Shown here: positions 1-8,882 of the stretch, piece by piece
Position numbering within the stretch: position 1 is the stretch's first letter
Layout: every line of letters starts with the position of its first letter
Assembly: GCA_035524275.1 (NCBI GenBank)
Contig: DATKPC010000055.1
Location: forward strand, 1-35,569
Direction: 5' to 3'
Origin: DATKPC01 sp035524275
Lineage (GTDB): Bacteria > Pseudomonadota > Gammaproteobacteria > Burkholderiales > Burkholderiaceae_F
Length of the DNA stretch: 35,569 bases
Notes under the pieces: model-generated
The model's input: the letters and a program-made list of their open reading frames with translations, nothing else
What the model was told of the DNA's origin: nothing
Database searches by the model: none
Made by a program: the position numbers and the translations under genes

Positions 1-50
1 GATCCGTCGTCAGCGAGGCAGGCGACATCTCATATTGCGACGCCGAGTCG

Positions 51-97
51 CCCCTCGCCCGCGAAGCGGGAGAGGGGTGGGGGAGAGGGTGCCAGCA
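51..97 (+). repeat. REP-like palindromic element, copy A
   Basis: A GC-rich element of about 47 bp with a short inverted core (CTCGCCCGCG / AGCGGGAG) followed by a purine-rich GAGGGGTGGGGGAGAGGG tail. It is nearly identical to 10225-10272 (one indel and one or two substitutions), and a diverged inverted copy lies at 10135-10175. It is extragenic, upstream of the glutamate dehydrogenase gene, as expected of REP/BIME-type elements. No transposase is nearby. Confidence 0.7.
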
Positions 98-221
98 CCC
101 CACGATCGCCACCCGTCTCCGCGCCCACCCGCGGCGCTGCATCGCCGCATCCGCCCGCCGGTCCCGCAGGCATACTGCGCGACGCCGTCCCCGTGTTGCG
201 GCAGCGTCCGGAGGAACCCCC

Positions 222-3200
222 ATGAACTCTTTGACCGCGCACGCGGAGCGGATCGACGCGGTGCTCTCGATGATCGACGCGCGGGTCGGGCCCGCCGAGG
301 CACCCCTGCTGCGCACCTTCGCGGGCGAGTTCTTCGCCGAGGTCGATCCGGAGTCGCTGGCCGGCCGTGCGGTCGACGACCTCTACGGCGCCGTGCTGTC
401 GCTGTGGCAGCTGATGCGTCGGCGCGACGCGCGGACTCCGCGCGTGCGCGTGCTGTCGCCGACGGTCGCGGAGCACGGCTGGACGTCGCGCCACTCGATC
501 GTCGAGATCGTCAACGACGACATGCCGTTCCTCGTCGATTCGGTGTCGATGGAGGTCAACCGCCAGGGGCAGGCGCTGCATCTCATCATCCACCCGGTGA
601 TCGCGGTCGAGCGCAACGCGGCCGGCGAGGTCGTCGCGGTGCGCCCGCGTTCCCAGGGGCACGGTGCCTCGCTCGAGTCGGTGATGCACCTGGAGGTCGA
701 CCGCGTCGTCGACGCGGCGGTGCGCTCGCAGCTCGCCGCCGGGGTCGAGCGGGTCCTCGGCGACGTGCGCGCCAGCGTCGAGGACTGGGCCCACATCGTC
801 GAGCGCCTGCACGAGGCGATCGCGGAGCTGGAAGCCGCGCCGGGCTCGCTGCCGCAGGAGGAGGTCGAGGAGAGCCGCGAGTTCCTGCAGTGGCTCGCCG
901 ACGACCATATCGTGCTGCTCGGCTACCGACGCCACGATCTCGTGCAGGGCGATGCCGCGGTCGCGCAGCCGCGGATGGAGCTTCGGCTCGTGACCGGGTC
1001 CGGTCTCGGGATCCTTCGCGAGCACGGCGCCGAGCCGCCGTCCGGCTCGTTCGCCGCGCTGCCCGCCGCGGCGCAGGCGATGGCGCGCGCCACGACGCCG
1101 ATCCTCGTCACGACGAAGGCGAGCACGCGGGCCACGGTGCATCGATCGGCGTACCTCGACTACGTGGGCGTCAAGCGCTTCGGTCCCGCCGGCGACGTGG
1201 TCGGCGAGCATCGTTTCCTCGGGCTCTACACCTCGTCGGCCTACAGCGCGCGCGTCTCCGAAGTCCCGCTGCTGCGCGGCAAGGTTGCCGCGGTGCTGGT
1301 GCGCGGCGGCTTCGCGCCCGACAGCCATCGTGGCAAGGCGCTGCACCACATCCTGGAGACGTTTCCGCGCGACGAGCTGCTGCAGATGGACGCCGACGAA
1401 CTCTACGAGACGGCGCTCGGGATCCTGCAGCTCGGTGAACGCCGCACGTTCCGCCTCTTCGTGCGCCGCGACCGCTTCGATCGCTTCGTCTCCTGCCTCA
1501 TCTACGTGCCGCGCGACAGCTATTCGACCGAGATGCGGCGCCGCTTCATCGAGATCCTCTCCGCGGCCTTCGCCGGGCAGGGCGCCGACTTCGACGTGCT
1601 GATGACGGATGCGATCCTGGCCCGGATCCACATCACGGTGCGCACGGTGCCGGGGCAGCTGCCGGCGTTCGATCGGCGCGAGCTGCAGGACCGGCTCGCG
1701 CAGGCCGCGCGCCGCTGGGACGACGACCTGCGCGAGGCGCTGATCGCCGAGGAGGGCGAGGCGCGCGGCAACGACCTGTTCCGGCGCTGGGCCGGCGCCT
1801 TTCCGGCCGCCTACCGCGAGCATGCCGGCGGCCGCGCGGCCGTCGTCGACCTGCGGCGGATCGACGCGTTGAGCGCCGAGCGGCCGCTCGCCTTGAGCCT
1901 CTACCGCCCGCTGGAAGGCGGCCGCGAGCGCTTCGGCTTCAAGCTCTTCCATCGCGGCAGCCCGGTCGTGCTTTCCGAGAGCCTGCCGATGCTGGAGAAC
2001 ATGGGCGTGCGCGTGCTCAGCGAGAACCCGCAGCGGATCACCCCGGCGGCGAGCGCCGCCGCGGCGGTCTGGATCCACGATTTCGAGCTGCAGGCGAGCG
2101 CCGCCGAGGACATCGATGCCGACACGGTCGCGGCGCTCTTCGAAGGCGCCTTCGCGCGGATCTTCGACGGTCGGGTCGAGAACGACGGTTTCAACCGCCT
2201 CGTGCTGCGGGCCGGGCTCGACGCCGATGACATCGTGATCGCGCGGGCCTACGCGAAATTCCTGCGCCAGATCGGCTTCGGGCTGAGCCAGTCCTTCGTC
2301 GAGGCGACGCTCGCGGCGCATCCGCGAATCACGCGGATGTGGATCAACCTGTTCAAGCTGCGGCTCGATCCTTCGCAACCCGGGGGCGAGGCGCAGCGCG
2401 CCGACGCCGAGAAGCGGCAGGTCGAGGCGATCGAGGAGGCGCTGGAGAAGGTCGCGAGCCTCAACGAGGATCGCGTGCTGCGGCAATTGCTGGCGCTGGT
2501 GCAGGCGACGCTGCGGACGAACTTCTGGCGCACCGATGCCGCCGGCGCGCGCCGCCCGTTCGTCTCCTTCAAGCTCGATCCGTCGCGCGTGCCCGGGATG
2601 CCGCAGCCGCGCCCGATGTTCGAGATCTTCGTGTACTCGCCGCGCTTCGAAGGCGTCCACCTGCGCGGCGGTCGCGTCGCGCGCGGCGGCCTGCGCTGGT
2701 CCGACCGGCCGGAGGATTTCCGCACCGAGATCCTCGGGCTCGTGAAGGCGCAGATCGTCAAGAACGCCGTCATCGTCCCGACGGGCTCGAAGGGCGGCTT
2801 CGTGCTGAAGCGCGTGGGCGCGTCGGCCGATCGCGAGACGCTCAATCGGGAGGGGGTCGCCTGCTACCAGGACTACCTGCGCGGGCTGCTCGACATCACC
2901 GACAACCTCGTCGGCGGCGCCGTCGTGCCGCCGCCGCAGGTCGTCCGGCACGATCCCGACGACCCGTACCTCGTCGTCGCGGCCGACAAGGGCACCGCGA
3001 CGTTTTCCGACTACGCGAACGGGATCAGCCGCGAGTACGGCTTCTGGCTCGGCGACGCGTTCGCCTCCGGCGGTTCCGCGGGCTACGACCACAAGCGGAT
3101 GGGAATCACCGCGCGCGGGGCGTGGGAGAGCACGAAGAGCCATTTCCGCGAGATGGGCGTCGACACGCAGTCGACGCCGTTCACGGTCGTCGGGGTGGGG

Positions 3201-5096
3201 GACATGTCCGGCGATGTCTTCGGCAACGGGATGCTGCTGTCACCGTGCATCCGCCTTGTCGCCGCCTTCGATCACCGGCATGTCTTCATCGACCCGGATC
3301 CGGACATCGCGCGCTCGGCCGCCGAACGCCAGCGCCTGTTTGCGCTCGCGCGCTCGTCGTGGGCCGACTACGACGAATCCTGCCTGTCGGCCGGCGGCGG
3401 CGTCTGGCCGCGCTCGGCGAAGTCGATCCCGGTGTCGCCCCAGGCCGCGGCGGTGCTGGGCATCGAGGCGCAGCGGCTCGCGCCGAACGAATTGATCAGC
3501 GCCATCCTGAAGGCGCCGGTCGACCTGCTCTACAACGGCGGCATCGGCACCTACGTGAAGTCGTCGCGCGAGAGCCACGCCGACGTGGGCGACCGTGCCA
3601 ACGACGTGCTGCGCGTCGACGGTCGCGACCTGAGGTGCCGCGCCGTCGTCGAAGGCGGCAACCTCGGCGTCACGCAGCTCGGTCGCATCGAGTATGCGCG
3701 ATCCGGCTGCGGCGGCGCGGGCGGCCGGATCAACACCGACGCGATCGACAACTCGGCCGGTGTCGATACGTCGGACCACGAGGTCAACATCAAGATCCTC
3801 CTCGGCCTCGCGGTGGCCGACGGCGAACTGACGGAAAAGCAGCGCAACCAGCTGCTGGTGGAGATGACGAGCGACGTCGCGGCGCTCGTGCTGCGCGACA
3901 ACCGCTTCCAGAACCAGGTGCTGTCGGTGACGCGCCGCCGCGGACCGCAGTCGCTGCAGGAGCAGGCGCGCTTCCTGCGCTTCCTGGAGCGCGGCGGCCG
4001 GATCGATCGCGGGCTGGAGTTCCTTCCGGGCGAGGACGAACTGGCCGAGCGCGCGGAGCGCGGCGAGGGACTGACGAGCCCGGAGCTCTCGGTGCTGCTC
4101 GCCTACGCGAAGATCTGGCTCTTCGACCAGCTGATCGAGACGGCGTTGCCCGACGATCCGTGGATCGCGACGGCGCTGCTGCGCTATTTCCCGCCGCTGC
4201 TGCGCGAGCGCTTCGGCGCGCTGATGCAGCGCCACCCGCTGCGGCGCGAGATCATCGTGACGCACGTCGTCAACAGCATGGTGAACCGCGTCGGGATCAC
4301 CTTCGTCCACCGCGTCGGCGAGCTGTCGGGCGCCGCGCCGCTGCAGGTCGTTCGCGCCTACCTGCTGGCGCGCGAGGTCTTCGGCCTCGCCTCGACATGG
4401 GCCGCGATCGAGGCGCTCGACGATCGGCTCATCGATGCGACGCAGGCCGAGATGCTGGTCCAGCTCGGCGCGTTGACGCGGCGCGCGACGACCTGGTTCC
4501 TTCACTGGCGGCGGCTCCCGGAGCCGATGGCCGAGACGATTGCGCGGTTCACGCCGGTCGTCGCGGCGCTCGCTTCGACCCTGGCCGACGGCGCCGGGCA
4601 TGACCCGGCCGGCGCGGCGTCCGCGCAGCTTCACCGGTGGATCGATGCGGGCGTGCCGCGCGACCTGGCGGCGCGCGTCGCCGCGTCCGAGGCGCTCTAT
4701 TTCGCGCTCGACGTCGGCGACGTCGCGGAATCCAGCGGTCGACCCGTCGCCGATGTGGCGGCGGTGCATCTGGATGTCGGCCGTCGTCTCGGGCTCGCGC
4801 GCGCGACCGAGCGGATCGCCGCGCTGTCGTCGTCCGATTTCTGGCAGGAGCGGGCGCGCACCGCGTTGGGGGACGACGTCGCGGAACTGCAGCGCGAGGT
4901 GACGCTGCAGGTATTCCAGCGCCAGGGCGGCGCGAGCGGCACGTCCGACGCCGCGGCGCTGCTCGCCGCTTGGGAGGCGCGATCCGGCGATGCGCTGGCG
5001 CGGGCCGACCGGCTGATCGCGGAATTGTCGGAGTCGCGCCAGGCGGACCTGGCGCAGCTGTCGGTGCTCGTGCGCGAGTTGCGGCGGCTCGCCTGA
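222..5096 (+). CDS. gdhB: NAD-specific glutamate dehydrogenase, large (about 180 kDa) type
   Basis: Cytoplasmic enzyme that oxidatively deaminates glutamate to 2-oxoglutarate and ammonia with NAD+. At 1624 residues it has the length of the large bacterial NAD-GDH family (the GdhB type known from Pseudomonas and Streptomyces relatives). The N-terminal half of this family carries ACT-like regulatory segments. The catalytic region is clear: GLRWSDRPEDF at residues 823-833, a lysine-rich substrate site with K842, K847 and K857 (VPTGSKGGF), and the GVGDMSGDVFGNG stretch around D994. The start is well set by GGAGGA at 210-215, seven bases before ATG. The gene stands alone on this strand and converges with the DUF1993 gene, leaving only 10 bp between stop codons and no visible terminator. 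A REP-like element lies about 125 bp upstream. Family assignment is firm; the choice of symbol follows Pseudomonas usage. Confidence 0.95.
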   Translation: MNSLTAHAERIDAVLSMIDARVGPAEAPLLRTFAGEFFAEVDPESLAGRAVDDLYGAVLSLWQLMRRRDARTPRVRVLSPTVAEHGWTSRHSIVEIVNDDMPFLVDSVSMEVNRQGQALHLIIHPVIAVERNAAGEVVAVRPRSQGHGASLESVMHLEVDRVVDAAVRSQLAAGVERVLGDVRASVEDWAHIVERLHEAIAELEAAPGSLPQEEVEESREFLQWLADDHIVLLGYRRHDLVQGDAAVAQPRMELRLVTGSGLGILREHGAEPPSGSFAALPAAAQAMARATTPILVTTKASTRATVHRSAYLDYVGVKRFGPAGDVVGEHRFLGLYTSSAYSARVSEVPLLRGKVAAVLVRGGFAPDSHRGKALHHILETFPRDELLQMDADELYETALGILQLGERRTFRLFVRRDRFDRFVSCLIYVPRDSYSTEMRRRFIEILSAAFAGQGADFDVLMTDAILARIHITVRTVPGQLPAFDRRELQDRLAQAARRWDDDLREALIAEEGEARGNDLFRRWAGAFPAAYREHAGGRAAVVDLRRIDALSAERPLALSLYRPLEGGRERFGFKLFHRGSPVVLSESLPMLENMGVRVLSENPQRITPAASAAAAVWIHDFELQASAAEDIDADTVAALFEGAFARIFDGRVENDGFNRLVLRAGLDADDIVIARAYAKFLRQIGFGLSQSFVEATLAAHPRITRMWINLFKLRLDPSQPGGEAQRADAEKRQVEAIEEALEKVASLNEDRVLRQLLALVQATLRTNFWRTDAAGARRPFVSFKLDPSRVPGMPQPRPMFEIFVYSPRFEGVHLRGGRVARGGLRWSDRPEDFRTEILGLVKAQIVKNAVIVPTGSKGGFVLKRVGASADRETLNREGVACYQDYLRGLLDITDNLVGGAVVPPPQVVRHDPDDPYLVVAADKGTATFSDYANGISREYGFWLGDAFASGGSAGYDHKRMGITARGAWESTKSHFREMGVDTQSTPFTVVGVGDMSGDVFGNGMLLSPCIRLVAAFDHRHVFIDPDPDIARSAAERQRLFALARSSWADYDESCLSAGGGVWPRSAKSIPVSPQAAAVLGIEAQRLAPNELISAILKAPVDLLYNGGIGTYVKSSRESHADVGDRANDVLRVDGRDLRCRAVVEGGNLGVTQLGRIEYARSGCGGAGGRINTDAIDNSAGVDTSDHEVNIKILLGLAVADGELTEKQRNQLLVEMTSDVAALVLRDNRFQNQVLSVTRRRGPQSLQEQARFLRFLERGGRIDRGLEFLPGEDELAERAERGEGLTSPELSVLLAYAKIWLFDQLIETALPDDPWIATALLRYFPPLLRERFGALMQRHPLRREIIVTHVVNSMVNRVGITFVHRVGELSGAAPLQVVRAYLLAREVFGLASTWAAIEALDDRLIDATQAEMLVQLGALTRRATTWFLHWRRLPEPMAETIARFTPVVAALASTLADGAGHDPAGAASAQLHRWIDAGVPRDLAARVAASEALYFALDVGDVAESSGRPVADVAAVHLDVGRRLGLARATERIAALSSSDFWQERARTALGDDVAELQREVTLQVFQRQGGASGTSDAAALLAAWEARSGDALARADRLIAELSESRQADLAQLSVLVRELRRLA

Positions 5097-5106
5097 CGCC
5101 GGCCCC

Positions 5107-5616
5107 CTACAGCGCCCCGACGAAATCCCGCTTCCCGAGCTCGATCCCGTTGTGCCGCAGGATCGCGTACGCGGTCGTCGCGTGGAAGAAGAAGTTCGGC
5201 AGCACCATGTTCGTCAGGTAAGGCAGCCCGGCGATGCGCAGGGTTTCGCCGCGCATCGGGAGCTCGACGACGCGGTCCTCGGAGCCATCGATCTGCGCCG
5301 CGGCGAACGTGCCGATGTATTGCCGCGTGCGCGCGATCCGCGCCTTCAGGTCGGTGAACGACGCCTCGTTGTCCTCGTACGCGGGCGGCTGCTGCCCGGC
5401 CAGCCGCGCCGTGCAGCCCTTCGCGAAGTCGCAGGCGATCTGCACCTGCCGCGTCAGCGGGAACATGTCCGGATACAACCGCGAGCCGAGCAGCACGGCC
5501 GGGTCGATCTTGCGCGCTTCCGCATGGGCGGCCGCCTTGTCGAGGATGCCGGCGAGGTTGCCGAGGATGCGGTCGAAGACCGGAATCGAGAGCGTGTACA
5601 TCGAGGCCTGGGCCAT
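5107..5616 (-). CDS. DUF1993 domain protein
   Basis: A 169-residue soluble protein matching the DUF1993 family, which is related to DinB-like four-helix bundles and has no settled function. The family pattern can be read from the N-terminal MYTLSIPVF to the C-terminal LPYLTNMVLPNFFFHATTAY and the ending GKRDFVGAL. ATG at 5614-5616 was chosen because the AAGGAG of a good ribosome binding site lies just upstream on this strand and because homologues of this family begin with similar short leaders. The frame stays open upstream to 6039, but that part only shadows the SET gene. It lies 32 bp downstream of the SET-domain gene in the same direction, so the two may be co-transcribed; no functional link is visible. 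Confidence 0.85.
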   Translation of the reverse strand: MAQASMYTLSIPVFDRILGNLAGILDKAAAHAEARKIDPAVLLGSRLYPDMFPLTRQVQIACDFAKGCTARLAGQQPPAYEDNEASFTDLKARIARTRQYIGTFAAAQIDGSEDRVVELPMRGETLRIAGLPYLTNMVLPNFFFHATTAYAILRHNGIELGKRDFVGAL

Positions 5617-5648
5617 GCGGGTCTCCTTCGGGGGTGTCGTGGTTCGCT

Positions 5649-6314
5649 TCAGGCCGCGCTGCGCGACGATGCGTCGCGACGCTTGCCCGGGTTCTTTTCC
5701 TGGCTGCCTTTCGCGTCCTTGCTTCGCTTCTTGTCCTTTTCCTTTCCGTCCTTGCGCTTCTTGCCGTCGGCCACGCGCTTCGCCGCCTCGACCTGCTTCG
5801 CCTCGGCGCGCTTCGCCTTCGATTTCTTCTTTTCCTTCTTCTTGACGGCGAGCATCGTGCCGCGGCAGTTCGCCGCCCCGCACAGGCAGCGGAAGTCCTT
5901 CTTGAGCTTCTTCGTCAGCGGCTCGTCGATGATCAGGCCGTAGTCGTAGAACAGCTCCTCGCCGCGCCGGATGTCGCGCAGCGCCTGGATGTAGACGCGG
6001 CCGTCGTCGGTCTCCTCGGTCTCGCAGTTCGGGTCGCACGAGTGGTTGATCCAGCGTGCCGAGTTGCCGCCCTGCGCCGCGTCGATCACGGACTTGCCGT
6101 CACCGAGCGCGAACAGGAACGTGTGGTTCGGGTCGTCCGGGTCGGCCGACGGCACCTTGTCGGCCTCCGCCCACGTGATGCGGCGCCCGCGGTATTCGAT
6201 GACGCGTTCGCCTGCTGCGAGTTTTCGCGCCGCGTAGACGCCGCGTCCGTGGATCCCTGATGTCCTGACGATGATCTTGGCGCTGCGCTTCGTGGCGGTG
6301 GAGGGGGTTGCCAT
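5649..6314 (-). CDS. SET-domain protein-lysine methyltransferase with post-SET zinc motif and lysine-rich tail
   Basis: A 221-residue protein expected to transfer methyl groups from S-adenosylmethionine to lysine side chains. The SET fold begins around residues 13-27 (IIVRTSGIHGRGVYA). It contains N90-H91-S92-C93 followed by DPNC, and the ELFYDYG motif at residues 120-126 that supplies the catalytic tyrosine. A post-SET motif C143-x-C145-x4-C150 would complete a zinc site with C93, as in eukaryotic histone methyltransferases. There is no pre-SET domain. Residues 158-220 are a highly charged Lys/Arg/Glu/Ala tail. ATG at 6312-6314 follows a GAAGGCAAG ribosome binding site. The substrate is unknown: candidates are basic tails of chromosomal or ribosomal proteins, or its own tail. 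Bacterial SET proteins are known, so the family call is solid while the role is not. Confidence 0.88.
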   Translation of the reverse strand: MATPSTATKRSAKIIVRTSGIHGRGVYAARKLAAGERVIEYRGRRITWAEADKVPSADPDDPNHTFLFALGDGKSVIDAAQGGNSARWINHSCDPNCETEETDDGRVYIQALRDIRRGEELFYDYGLIIDEPLTKKLKKDFRCLCGAANCRGTMLAVKKKEKKKSKAKRAEAKQVEAAKRVADGKKRKDGKEKDKKRSKDAKGSQEKNPGKRRDASSRSAA

Positions 6315-6406
6315 CTTGCCTTCGGGGTCCGGTTCGAGGCGCGCCGCCGGTGCGCGCGCGCGTCCATGGAATTTTCGCCGCGCAGTATCCCAGATTCCGC
6401 GCCGCG

Positions 6407-8623
6407 CTACTTCCTGCGCAGGCGTTCGCGCGCCTCGGCGGCGAGGGCGGCGAGCTCGATGCCCGGGTGCGCCTTGAGCACGCCGAGGAGGTTGTTGAAC
6501 TGGTCGGTCCAGAGCACGCGTCGATCGTCCGGGGCCAGCACTTCCGCGCGTCCGGCGAGGCGCGGCGCATCGAGCGCGGCGGCCTGCTTCGCGATCAGCA
6601 CCCAGCTCGTCGTCGAGGCCTTGGACCGGTCTTCCGGCCGATCATCGACGATCCGCGCCGGCAGGCGCAGATCCTGCGCGATGTTGGCGAGCACCGGCTT
6701 CAGGTCGAGGAAGCGGTTCGAGATATGCACCGCGATGATGCCGTCATCGGCGATCGTCTGCGCGTAGAGCTGGATCGCCTCGCGCGTCAGCAGGTGCACC
6801 GGGATCGAGTCGCCGGAGAAGGCGTCGATCGCCAGCACGTCGAAGCGCCCCGGGCCGTCCTTCGCGAGCTCTCGCGCCAGCGACAGGCGCGCATCCCCGA
6901 GCGTCACGGTCACCGGCGCGCGCGCGTGGCGAAGGTAGTCGAAGTAGCGGCGCGCGATCGACACGACGTCGGGATCGATCTCGTAGAAATGCACGCTGTC
7001 GCCGCGGCGCCCGTAGGCGCTCAGCGTGCCGACGCCGAGGCCGACGACGCCGAGCCGCATCGCGACGCCGGGCCGGTCCTGGACCGAAGCGATCGCGAGC
7101 CCGACGCCGGAACTCGGCGCGTAATAGGTGCCGGGCCGCAGCCGATCGGTGCCGGCGAGCGGTTCCTCGCCGTGAAGGATCACGCCGTGGAGCAGGCGCC
7201 GGATCCGCTCGTCGCCCGTGCCCTGTTCGCGGACCCGCAGCGTGCCGTAGAAGTTGCGGCGCGCCGCGATGAGGTCGTGCCGTATGAACCCGCGATACGC
7301 GAGCCCGTAGTAGGCGCTGAGGATCGTCCCGCCGATCGCCGACAGCAGCAGCGTGGCACGCCAGCCGGCTCGCAGCGACGGGCCGCTCGAGACCGTCAGG
7401 ATCGCGATCGCGCAGAGCGAGAACAGCGTCAGCGGAAGCTCCGCGTTGAAGCTCAGAAGGCGCGGCGCGGCGAGCCCGGTCAGGATCCCGCCGATCGCGC
7501 CGCCGAGCGCGATCATCAGGTAGTAGAGCGTCAGGTGGCCCGGCTCGGGCCGACGCAGCGCCAGTTCGCCGTGGCAGAAGAGGCAGCCGAAGAAGATGCC
7601 GGCGCAGTACAGCGGCACCGCGATTCCGACGTCGAGCACGCCGCTGTCGGCGCTGAGGCCGGCGGCCATCAGGACCGCGAGCACCATCGCGACGAGCGTC
7701 GCCGAGCGGCGCGGGTACAGCGTCGAGCGCGGTGGGCTGGCGGCCGCGTCGCGCGCGGCGCCGCCGGCGAAACGGCCGCGCGCCTCGAACGCGACGATGA
7801 AGCTCAGCAGGTAGAGGGCGAGCGGCACGACCCAGAAGAACGGGACCGCGGCGACGTTCTGCGTGATGTGGCTCGTGCCGGCGAGCAGCACCGCCGAGCC
7901 CAGCGCGGCGAGTGCGACCCAGAGCGCGATGTCGAGCCAGGCTGGCGGCCGGGGCGGCGCGCCTTTCGCGGCCGCGGGCCCGGCGCCTGCCGCAGCCCTC
8001 GCCGGCGCCCGCGGCGTGTCGGGCTCCGCCGGCGTCGCCGCCGCACCCGTCGCGGCCTGCCACGCCTCGTAGGCGCACAGCGCGGCAAAGGCGACGTATC
8101 CGGCGCTCCACAGCATCGACTGCAGCGTCGTGCCCGTCGTCGGCTCGATCGCGAAGGGATACGCGAGCAGGCCGACGAGCGAACCGAGGTTCGACAGCGC
8201 GAAGAGCCGGTAGACGCTGTGCTGCGCGAAACGCGGCGCGATCCACTTCTGCAGCAGGGGCCCGGTGCTCGAGAGCAGGAAATACGGCAGCCCGATCGTC
8301 GCCGCGAGCAGCACCAGGATCCGCGCCGCGGCGTCGGTGTCGCCGCTGGGCGCCAGGCTCGCATGCGGGATGATCGGCAGCCACGCGAGGCTGATGGCGA
8401 GCAGTGCGGCGTGCAGCAGCGCCTGGCGGCGCGGAGGCAGCCAGCGCGTGATCGCGTCCGCATAGGCATAGCCCGCCAGCAGCACGACCTGGAAGAACGC
8501 CAGGCAGACGGTCCAGACGGCCGAGCCGCCGCCGAACCAGGGCAGGATCTCCTTCGCGATGATCGGCTGGACCAGGAACAGCAGGAAGGCCGAAAGCAGG
8601 ATCGTGGTGGCGAATAGCGGCAT
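6407..8623 (-). CDS. Fused membrane-transporter / spermidine-synthase-like protein
   Basis: A 738-residue protein with a multi-helix membrane N-terminal half and a spermidine/spermine-synthase-type Rossmann domain at the C-terminus, the architecture commonly named fused MFS/spermidine synthase. The start MPLFATTILLSAFLLFLVQP, then IIAKEILPWFGG, is typical of the family and supports ATG at 8621-8623, although the ribosome binding site is weak. Hydrophobic helices continue to about residue 430. The nucleotide-fold motif VVGLGVGTLSAYG with the acidic FYEIDPD lies around residues 520-550, and a DVLAIDAFSGDSIPVHLLT segment around residues 590-610. The canonical polyamine-site aspartates are not arranged as in SpeE, so true aminopropyltransferase activity is uncertain; the paired domains may handle export or modification of an amine-like substrate. 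It is divergent from the EAL/HDOD gene and 92 bp upstream of the SET gene. Confidence 0.85.
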   Translation of the reverse strand: MPLFATTILLSAFLLFLVQPIIAKEILPWFGGGSAVWTVCLAFFQVVLLAGYAYADAITRWLPPRRQALLHAALLAISLAWLPIIPHASLAPSGDTDAAARILVLLAATIGLPYFLLSSTGPLLQKWIAPRFAQHSVYRLFALSNLGSLVGLLAYPFAIEPTTGTTLQSMLWSAGYVAFAALCAYEAWQAATGAAATPAEPDTPRAPARAAAGAGPAAAKGAPPRPPAWLDIALWVALAALGSAVLLAGTSHITQNVAAVPFFWVVPLALYLLSFIVAFEARGRFAGGAARDAAASPPRSTLYPRRSATLVAMVLAVLMAAGLSADSGVLDVGIAVPLYCAGIFFGCLFCHGELALRRPEPGHLTLYYLMIALGGAIGGILTGLAAPRLLSFNAELPLTLFSLCAIAILTVSSGPSLRAGWRATLLLSAIGGTILSAYYGLAYRGFIRHDLIAARRNFYGTLRVREQGTGDERIRRLLHGVILHGEEPLAGTDRLRPGTYYAPSSGVGLAIASVQDRPGVAMRLGVVGLGVGTLSAYGRRGDSVHFYEIDPDVVSIARRYFDYLRHARAPVTVTLGDARLSLARELAKDGPGRFDVLAIDAFSGDSIPVHLLTREAIQLYAQTIADDGIIAVHISNRFLDLKPVLANIAQDLRLPARIVDDRPEDRSKASTTSWVLIAKQAAALDAPRLAGRAEVLAPDDRRVLWTDQFNNLLGVLKAHPGIELAALAAEARERLRRK

Positions 8624-8882
8624 GTCGTCGGCGCTCGTCGCGATCCGGCGGCGGGGCCGGCGGGGCGGTGGCCGTGGATTTTCGCATGGGGAAATGCCCG
8701 CTCGCGCCCGTTCCGCCGCGGCATCGACGGCATGTCACGCCCGGGCGTGCGGAAGCCCGGCTTATTTCAGGATTCGTAACCCCCCCTTTTTGCGCGATCA
8801 TCCGTTCCGGGGCGCTGCAATATCGGCGATGAGAGGCCGCCGCACTGGGCGCAACACGGCCTCGGTTGCTGGAGCCTGTCGC

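Noticed and set aside
30..3143. Minus-strand open frame of more than 1000 codons opposite the glutamate dehydrogenase gene
   Set aside because: Composition is Arg/Asp/His/Val-rich with no family similarity, as expected on the antisense of GC-biased codons; the plus-strand gene has full family motifs and a ribosome binding site.
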